Shown here in pieces: positions 57,235 to 64,000 of a stretch of 64,000 nt of DNA. The notes under the pieces are model-generated. The model saw nothing but the letters and a program-made list of their open reading frames with translations, ran no database searches and was not told the DNA's origin. The stretch comes from Vicia villosa (lineage: Eukaryota > Streptophyta > Magnoliopsida > Fabales > Fabaceae), in the NCBI RefSeq assembly GCF_029867415.1, contig NC_081185.1, positions 69,511,156-69,575,155 on the forward strand, written 5' to 3'. Each line of letters opens with the position of its first letter. Positions within the stretch are counted from its first letter, which is position 1. Made by a program: the position numbers and the translations under genes.

Positions 57235-60200
57235 ATGGCCACTCCACAATACAAAGAGATGCAGGAAGATCTCAGACGCAATACCGAGGAGATGAAGTTG
57301 TTTCAAACGGAAATCCTTGAGCGTATGGAACGACTGGAAGTTGGTAATGCGTCAAAGTTTGAGGAGATTCACACAGCACTCGATATACTCATCCAACAAA
57401 CACCGTCGAAGCAACGCCATGGTTCCGAACTCAATAACAGACCTCCATTTCAGGTGAGAAACATCAAACTAGAGTTCCCTCGTTTTGATGGCACTAACGT
57501 CCATGAATGGATCTTTCGTGCTGAGCAGTTTTTTGGGTACTATGATACTCCTGATCATGATAGATTAACCATCTCATCGGTGCATCTTGATAAAGATGTG
57601 GTGCCTTGGTTTCAAATGGTACAACGTTCAAACCCATTTCATTCTTCGCTAGAGTTTACGCGTGCGTTAGAGTTGGATTTTGATCCGTCCATTTATGAAT
57701 GTCCACGTGCTACCCTGTTTAAGCTCACCCAATCTGGTACTGTGGCTGAATATTATCTGCAGTTTACTTCATTAGCTAACAGGGTTTATGGCCTGAGTAA
57801 TGATGCCCTAATTGATTGTTTCATTAGCGGATTGAATGTTGATATCTGTCGTGATGTATTGATTCACACACCCACCTCCATTGTTAAGGCAGTATCTCTA
57901 GCGAAAGTTTATGAGGAGAAGTATACCTCCGTTTCCAAGCCACAAAAACCAAACACAACCAATTACGTCCCCAACAAACCATTCACCAACAAACCAGAAA
58001 ATAACCACAAAAATATGGCCCCCATCCTCAATACACCCCCAACCAGACCAATGAGTCAATACCAAAAAAATCCTAATATTAAGAGAATGTCACCAGCAGA
58101 AATGCAAGTGAGAAGAGACAAAGGACTTTGTTATTGGTGTGATGACAAATTCTCTTTCACCCATAAGTGTCCTAATCGACAATTGATGTTACTACAATAT
58201 GATGAAAATGATGCAGACCAGGTGCTCGACAAAATGGCTGAACCACCAGATATAACCTCAAATAACCTTATAACCAACCAAACTGAACATCACCTATCCT
58301 TTAATGCCATGAAAGGGACTAGTAAAATGGGTGTGTTAAGATTCTCTGGCTTTATCGATCATATTCAGGTGCAAATTCTCATCGACGGAGGTAGCTCGGA
58401 TAACTTTGTCCAACCAAGAATAGCCAAGTTTCTTAAGTTACCTGTGGAACCAGCACCAGTTTTTAAAGTATTAGTAGGTAATGGTGAGATCATGACTGCT
58501 GAGGGTGTGATACAAAAATTGCCAGTCGTAGTACAAGGACACAAACTAGAAGTGCCAGTGTTCTTACTGCCTGTGGCTGGAGCTGATGTCATATTGGGTG
58601 CATCTTGGTTAGCAACATTAGGCCCACATGTTGCTGATTATGCAGCATTGACTCTCAAATTTTTTCTAAATGGAAAATTTGTAACCTTGACAGGAGAAAC
58701 TAATACTACTGCACCTACTTCAGCTCAACTCCATCACTTTAAGAGACTGCAAACTACTGATGCAATTGCAGAATGTTTTACCATTCAATGGCTGAAATCT
58801 CACGAGTTGGAAGATATTTTCAATGAGCTACCTATTGACACTGAGCCAGAAATAGTTGTCTTGTTACACACATACAGAGAGATTTTTCAAGCCCCGTCAT
58901 TTCTACCGCCGGCCAGAGCACATAATCACACTAAACCATTATTAGAAGGTTCAAACCCTGTTAAGGTCAAACCTTACAGGTATCCGCATAGTCAAAAAAA
59001 CCAGATTGAGAACATGGTTCAAGAAATGTTGCAACAAGGAATCATTCAACCCAGTACTAGTCCATTTTCATCACCGATTATTCTGGTGAAAAAGAAGGAT
59101 GGAACATGGAGATTCTGCACTGACTATCGAGCTCTTAATGCTTTAACCATTAAAGATAGTTTCCCTATTCCGACAGTGGATGAATTGTTAGATGAGCTGT
59201 TTGGAGCTAAATTTTTTTCTAAGTTGGACTTAAGATCAGGCTACCATCAGATATTGGTACATCCAGATGACAGATACAAGACAGCTTTCAGAACACATCA
59301 TGGCCATTACGAGTGGTTGGTGATGCCGTTTGGTCTAACAAATGCTCCTGCAACATTTCAAAGTCTAATGAACCACATATTTCAGCATGCTTTAAGAAAA
59401 TATGTTTTAGTGTTTTTTGACGATATATTGGTCTATAGTACCAATTGGACAGAACACTTAAAGCATTTAGAGGCAGTCCTCAAAGTATTACAAGAGCAGA
59501 CGTTGTTTGTCAAGTTGTCTAAATGTGCTTTTGGAGTCAGAGAAATTGATTACTTAGGACACGTGGTGAATGGAGATGGTGTGCACATGGATAAAGACAA
59601 GGTTCGAGCTGTGTTGGAATGGCCAACTCCTACTAATATAAAACAATTGCGAGGATTTCTAGGCTTGACAAGGTACTATCGAAGATTCATCAAGTCCTAT
59701 GCTAACTTAGCTGGTCCCTTAACGGAATTGCTGAAGAAAGATAGTTATGAATGGAACCCACAAGCTGAAGAGGCTTTTCAACAATTAAAGTTAGCAATCA
59801 CTTCTGCCTCTGTGTTGGCCTTACTAAACTTTCAAAAGCCTTTTGCATTGGAGACTGATGCATCAGGTATTGGAATAGGCGTTGTACTCCATCAAGATGG
59901 ACATCCGGTGGCTTACTTTTCAAAGAAGTTAGTGCCTCGAAATCAGAAAAAGTCTGCTTACTTTAGAGAAATGCTAGCTATCTCGGAAGCCATTGCTAAA
60001 TTTAGACACTATTTACTGGGTCATAAATTTATAATTCGCACTGATCAGAAAAGCTTGAGGAACTTGATGGATCAGGCTTTGCAAACACCAGATCAACAGC
60101 AGTGGCTACATAAGTTTCTTGGCTATGACTTCACTATCGAATATAAGCCAGGAAGGGAGAATTTAGCTGCTGAACCTCGCGCAACAATAATTCAAGAGAT

Positions 60201-61824
60201 CAAAGTAGAATTACAAAAAAATCCAATCTTATTGGATATTATGAACAAATGCAGCACTGATAATCAATTAAAACAGCAGTACACAGTCAGGGAAGGCTTG
60301 TTATTTCGGAAGAATAAGATTGTGGTTCCCACTCCATCTGACTTGGTTCGAAAATTACTGCATGAATATCACAATTCACCAATAGGTGGTCATGCTGGCA
60401 TCACCCGAACAACTGCTAGAATTAAAGCCCAATTTTATTCGCCAACACTGCAGAAAGATATTAAAGAATTTGTTCAGACTTGCTCAGTATGTCAACAAGC
60501 TAAGGTGGCTAACACATTGCCTGCGGGGTTACTCCAACCTCTTCCGATACCCTCACAAGTGTGGGAGGATATAGCCATGGACTTTATTACAGGACTGCCT
60601 CCTTCACATGGCTATACTACTATTATGGTAATGGTAGATCGTTTGACAAAATATGCTCATTTTATGGCTATGAAATCTGATTACGCTAGTAAGTCAGTAG
60701 CAGAAGCTTTTATGCACAACATCATCAAACTACACGGTATGCCTAAGTCTATTGTGTCAGATAGAGACAAGGTTTTCACTAGTGCTTTTTGGCAACACCT
60801 CTTCAAATTACAAGGCACAACACTAGCCATGAGTAGTGCCTACCACCCTCAATCAGACGGCCAGACGGAGGTACTCAACAAAGGCTTGGAATTGTTTTTG
60901 AGATGCTTTACATTCAACAATCCCAAATCGTGGTTTAAGGCGTTAACATGGGCAGAGTACTGGTACAATACGGCTTTGCAAACGAGTATAGGCATGACTC
61001 CTTTCAAAGCTTTATATGGAAGAGACCCTCCTACATTGACAAGATATGTGTCTCGGGCTTCGGATCCTTCAGCACTTCAAGAGGAGTTGATGGAGAGGGA
61101 TAGAATCCTACAACAACTGAAAGATAATTTGGAGAAAGCTCAGCAATATATGAAAAAGCAGGCAGACAGACATAGAAGAGATGCCCATCTACAGGTAGGA
61201 GACTTGGTCTTAGTGAAATTGCAGCCTTACAGACAGCAATCTGTAGCATTGAGAAAGAATAATAAACTGGGAATGAGATATTTTGGGCCTTTTGAAGTCT
61301 TGGACAAGGTAGGAGAAGTTGCTTATAAGCAAAAATTGTCGGACCATGCTAAGATTCATCCAGTTTTCCACGTATCTCAATTGAAGCCTTTTAAGGGTGT
61401 TCCTCAAGATCAATACATGCCACTACCTCTTACTATGACCGATACAGGCCCAGTCATTTGGCCGGTAGAGATTTTGCAAGTTAGGACGATCACTAAAGGG
61501 TCACAAAGAGTTCAACAAGTTCTGGTTCAATGGGATCAGCAGCCTAGATCGGAAGCTACGTGGGAGGACATAGCTAGCTTACGACAGAAGTTTCCTCTTT
61601 TCAACCTTGAGGACAAGGTTGATTTTAAAGGGGAGGGTATTGTAATGAAAACAAATGAGGCTCAGCTTCTAGAAAGGAATGAGTCATCAATTGTGCAAGA
61701 GGGCCCACACGAAGTGAGTGGAGGGAATAATTTCGTTACTAACCAACCGCAAGATACGGGATTACGCAGAAGTGGGAGAGCACGCACTGAAAACGTGACG
61801 TTGAAGGACTATGTGACAGCGTGA
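57235..61824 (+). CDS. F gag-pol polyprotein with chromodomain
   Basis: 1529 residues from ATG 57235 (MATPQYKEM); the frame is open further up into the LTR, but this ATG is the first after the LTR. Domains: gag with an N-terminal coiled coil and capsid; zinc knuckle CYWCDDKFSFTHKC (about 298); protease LIDGGSSDNF (about 382; D-G-G is common in this clade); RT with VFFDDIL (about 727); RNase H with ETDAS (about 871) but AAEPRA where AADALSR is usual, so the last acidic residue is Glu; integrase HHCC finger and D-D-E at about 1114, 1175 and 1209 (MDFITG, SDRDKVF, GQTEVLN); chromodomain at about 1409-1462 (VLVQWDQQPRSEATWED) for targeting chromatin. The last 59 residues are encoded inside the 3' LTR. 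Confidence 0.95.
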   Translation: MATPQYKEMQEDLRRNTEEMKLFQTEILERMERLEVGNASKFEEIHTALDILIQQTPSKQRHGSELNNRPPFQVRNIKLEFPRFDGTNVHEWIFRAEQFFGYYDTPDHDRLTISSVHLDKDVVPWFQMVQRSNPFHSSLEFTRALELDFDPSIYECPRATLFKLTQSGTVAEYYLQFTSLANRVYGLSNDALIDCFISGLNVDICRDVLIHTPTSIVKAVSLAKVYEEKYTSVSKPQKPNTTNYVPNKPFTNKPENNHKNMAPILNTPPTRPMSQYQKNPNIKRMSPAEMQVRRDKGLCYWCDDKFSFTHKCPNRQLMLLQYDENDADQVLDKMAEPPDITSNNLITNQTEHHLSFNAMKGTSKMGVLRFSGFIDHIQVQILIDGGSSDNFVQPRIAKFLKLPVEPAPVFKVLVGNGEIMTAEGVIQKLPVVVQGHKLEVPVFLLPVAGADVILGASWLATLGPHVADYAALTLKFFLNGKFVTLTGETNTTAPTSAQLHHFKRLQTTDAIAECFTIQWLKSHELEDIFNELPIDTEPEIVVLLHTYREIFQAPSFLPPARAHNHTKPLLEGSNPVKVKPYRYPHSQKNQIENMVQEMLQQGIIQPSTSPFSSPIILVKKKDGTWRFCTDYRALNALTIKDSFPIPTVDELLDELFGAKFFSKLDLRSGYHQILVHPDDRYKTAFRTHHGHYEWLVMPFGLTNAPATFQSLMNHIFQHALRKYVLVFFDDILVYSTNWTEHLKHLEAVLKVLQEQTLFVKLSKCAFGVREIDYLGHVVNGDGVHMDKDKVRAVLEWPTPTNIKQLRGFLGLTRYYRRFIKSYANLAGPLTELLKKDSYEWNPQAEEAFQQLKLAITSASVLALLNFQKPFALETDASGIGIGVVLHQDGHPVAYFSKKLVPRNQKKSAYFREMLAISEAIAKFRHYLLGHKFIIRTDQKSLRNLMDQALQTPDQQQWLHKFLGYDFTIEYKPGRENLAAEPRATIIQEIKVELQKNPILLDIMNKCSTDNQLKQQYTVREGLLFRKNKIVVPTPSDLVRKLLHEYHNSPIGGHAGITRTTARIKAQFYSPTLQKDIKEFVQTCSVCQQAKVANTLPAGLLQPLPIPSQVWEDIAMDFITGLPPSHGYTTIMVMVDRLTKYAHFMAMKSDYASKSVAEAFMHNIIKLHGMPKSIVSDRDKVFTSAFWQHLFKLQGTTLAMSSAYHPQSDGQTEVLNKGLELFLRCFTFNNPKSWFKALTWAEYWYNTALQTSIGMTPFKALYGRDPPTLTRYVSRASDPSALQEELMERDRILQQLKDNLEKAQQYMKKQADRHRRDAHLQVGDLVLVKLQPYRQQSVALRKNNKLGMRYFGPFEVLDKVGEVAYKQKLSDHAKIHPVFHVSQLKPFKGVPQDQYMPLPLTMTDTGPVIWPVEILQVRTITKGSQRVQQVLVQWDQQPRSEATWEDIASLRQKFPLFNLEDKVDFKGEGIVMKTNEAQLLERNESSIVQEGPHEVSGGNNFVTNQPQDTGLRRSGRARTENVTLKDYVTA
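61621..61640 (+). promoter_or_regulatory. F polypurine tract
   Basis: AAAGGGGAGGG just before the 3' LTR, lying inside the coding sequence. Confidence 0.75.
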
Positions 61825-61981
61825 GATTATAAGGCTTGTGAGAGGGGTGGTGTAGGGTTATGTGTGATTTGTGAAATTTTCTGCTATTCTCTCCCTCTCA
61901 ACTCTGTATCAGCTTGCTGAGTTTATCACCCTTCAATCAATATATATTTCCTCTTTATCTTCACATTTTATTACTGTTTCA
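61641..61981 (+). repeat. F 3' LTR (341 bp)
   Basis: Differs from the 5' LTR at two positions (CATCACTT/CATCAATT and GGGGTAGTG/GGGGTGGTG). Contains the end of the gag-pol frame, stop at 61822-61824. Confidence 0.93.
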
Positions 61982-61986
61982 GAAAC

Positions 61987-62091
61987 ATGTGTGTAGTGCT
62001 TACATGTATAAAAAACTATTTTATCTCTCCAGAATCCTTCTTGGAGGTTGTTTTAATTTTTCTACCAATTTCAACATCGTAGTGTTGAAGG
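61987..62091. other. Short spacer between F and E
   Basis: No gene. TGTATAAAAAACTATTTTAT and TTCTTGGAGGTTGTTTT resemble 56090-56150. E's left target copy would be GAAGG (62087-62091). Confidence 0.5.
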
Positions 62092-64000
62092 TGTAGCAAC
62101 CTGCCTAAAAATTAATAACTTAGAGTCGCCACCTATTCTACCAAGGCGAATAGGAAACCTACGCAGTTAAGAGATCAGGGTAAGATACTATATTCAGGTC
62201 GAGGGAAGGTGTTAGGCACCCTCAACCCTTTCCTAAAGGCTAACATTCAAAGATAAAGATTTATGGCTAGGTTTATAAAGAAAGGTGACAGAGAGTAATT
62301 AAAAGTTAAAGGCTAATTATTTGAACATGATTAGAGTTTGGAAGAGGGGGACTCGCCTTGTTGCCAAGTGCCTACGTATCTCCTTAGGGAGAATCAGAGT
62401 CAACGTAGTTCGGGGAAGGGTTGTACGCCCTTAGAATTTGAATTAAATTTGATAGGATTTGAAGGCTTTTGAGTTGCCTATCGTAGTTTTGAATGAGGAT
62501 GAAAATCCGTATTTTGAAATTGAAGTGTTTTGAATATTTTAGATTTGGGCGTACAACCCTGATTTGGCACAATTAACCGCAATGATCAATAGGTTTGATC
62601 ACCATAGTTAAGAGATTAGGGGTTTTGCACCATTACCAATTCAAATCGATTGATTCGATTATCACTAATAATGAATTAATATGTTTTATTATTTTTTGTG
62701 AATTTTATTTTTGTATTGTTACCCCTCATAACCGATTAATACGATTACAAATAATAACAAGTTAAATTTAGAACAAGGGAGGATTAATCATCACAATCAA
62801 TAAGATAATTGCAACCATTTAATCAAATAGAAATTAATTGTATTTTATTTAAATAGTATTTTAATTAAAATCATTGTTAACCATAGCGATCAATCGATTT
62901 AATCGGCACGAATAACAAATTGAAATTTTTTAATATAATCATTATGTATTTATTTTATTAAAAAAATAATTATAATACAATTAATATATATTAAAAATAA
63001 GTATTTTAATTAAAATAAAACAAAATAATTAAAGTTTATTTAGTTTTATTAGGTTTGAATCCAGTGTGGCTAGGTTAGTGATACATACCATGGTCCTTAG
63101 CCAAGGGGTGTCAGATCTAGGTTGTTGATGTTTCTAAGGTTCAGATCTGAGGAATGCATGGTGAGCTGCTATACTGGCGCAACAGGTAATCAAGGAGCAA
63201 ACGAATTCATAAAAATATGTTGAAGGGGGGGTTCGAACCCACGCCCTTTCGTTTACACACGCCCCCACCAACCACTCAACCATACACGCCCTTTTGATAT
63301 AAGAAACGCACTCAACAAATAATATAAACAAGCAAAAAGATATGGGGAAAAAACGCGCGCGAAGTTTAAACAAACCAGTGACACGTTGCCACGCAATCAT
63401 CTTCCCCATAGAGACCTGTAAAACCCTGCAATTTTTGCTACGAATTCGCTACGAATTCCTTCGTAGCCAATCAACCTGCAAATGCTAAAAACCACATACT
63501 CGCACATAAACGATTCGCGACTGTCCTAACTTCTTCGTCCAAGGCTCCTGAGTTTGACTATACCCCTAATTTCTTCTAATTTTAACCAAAACAAAAAGCC
63601 CTAAATTCAAACTTGGAAACCCTAATTCGGCCTCCAATGGCCAAATACATTTTAAGCACCTAAAAGTTAATTAACCAGTCCAAAAACATTCAAGATGCCA
63701 AGACATAACAGAATATGCAATCAAAATACATGAACATGGCATGAATTCACACGATCGATTCAGTTTTTAAAGAGACTTACCGTGGCTTTAATGGGGGTGT
63801 TTCTGGGGGTATTGTCGCAGAGTAAGGATCCAGATACTTTCAGAATGCCTTGAGGAAGCTTTTGCACCCTTTACAATCTCTTGCAAGCCACGAAATCTCC
63901 AAATCTGAATTCCATTTTTTTGATGAATTTTTTTTGGTTCTTGAAGGTGTGCCTCTGCCCAGAATTTCCGTCCCCTAGTCCATTGCTTTGCATCAACTAC
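62092..64000 (-). repeat. E: reversed Ogre-type LTR, cut by the window end
   Basis: On the minus strand it ends ...GGCAGGTTGCTACA at 62092, as D does. It shares the terminal hairpins, the 9-base-loop hairpins (62583-62601, 62887-62905), and GGTGGCGACTC (about 62132). If as long as the D LTR it would end near 64950. Whether it is a solo LTR or part of a full element cannot be seen. No gene inside. Confidence 0.85.
63220..63297 (-). other. tRNA-like segment in E LTR
   Basis: Minus strand: TGGTTGAGTGGTTGG (box A-like) and GGGTTCGAACCC (box B-like) about 40 bases apart, then TTCAACATATT, the same right border as in D. The core differs from that of D although flanks align. Confidence 0.6.

Larger units (their letters stand above)
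56876..61981 (+). mobile_element. F: young chromovirus (Reina-like Ty3/gypsy), 5106 bp
   Basis: Two 341-bp LTRs with only two differences, identical GAAAC on both sides (56871-56875 and 61982-61986) and one open gag-pol frame with a C-terminal chromodomain. RT motifs (FRTHHGHYEWLVMPFGLTNAP) fit the Reina clade best. It may be competent except for an odd RNase H residue noted under the CDS. Confidence 0.93.

Overview
The window reads as repeat-dense nuclear DNA of a flowering plant, most likely a large-genome legume of the pea/vetch (Fabeae) kind. That guess rests on the very long LTRs, the extra ORF before gag, and the dual-RNase-H Ty3/gypsy elements of the Ogre type that dominate it; species is not provable from the sequence alone. 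I found no intact ordinary host gene. Almost every coding stretch belongs to a retroelement or is a captured or broken copy of a host gene.

Layout. (1) 1-2557 is the 3' part of a small non-autonomous LTR element (R1) whose 680-codon ORF is a mosaic with HSP70 and probable glycosyltransferase pieces. It is followed by a fragment of a ribosomal protein L23 (uL14) pseudogene. (2) 3589-46117 is one old Tat/Retand-like Ty3/gypsy element (A) with 411-bp LTRs and a perfect AATAC target duplication. It has been split by three later Ogre-type insertions: B (7977-19437, AAAGG duplication, non-autonomous, interior made of hairpin arrays), C (22600-26084, a reversed solo LTR) and D (28147-45310, GCAAA duplication, a nearly intact Ogre with ORF1, gag-pro, an intron and pol). 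LTR differences counted by eye (A about 6.3%, B about 1.8%, D about 0.6%) fit this nesting order. A also carries an antisense ORF downstream of pol, with a candidate antisense promoter just before its 3' LTR. (3) 46540-50286 is a composite (T) flanked by inverted repeats. It holds, all on the minus strand, an LTR of the R1 family and fragments of SufB, a DUSP-type ubiquitin protease, a PCRK/PBL-type kinase and a TruA-type pseudouridine synthase, some fused in one ORF. (4) 50.3-56.9 kb is AT-rich DNA with a 543-bp hAT-like MITE and a 379-bp Tourist-like MITE, both with target duplications. (5) 56876-61981 is a young chromovirus (F, Reina-like) with one uninterrupted 1529-codon gag-pol, 341-bp LTRs and a GAAAC duplication. 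(6) 62092-64000 is the start of another reversed Ogre-type LTR (E).

The most unusual signal is RNA structure. The Ogre-type LTRs (B, D, E) share hairpins whose stems change in a compensatory way. B and D also share a structured 5' leader and hairpin arrays before the 3' LTR. All three LTR families carry a tRNA-like box A/box B segment at a similar place. B, which lacks coding capacity, keeps LTR, primer site, leader and polypurine tract similar to those of D, which suggests mobilisation by proteins of D-like elements.
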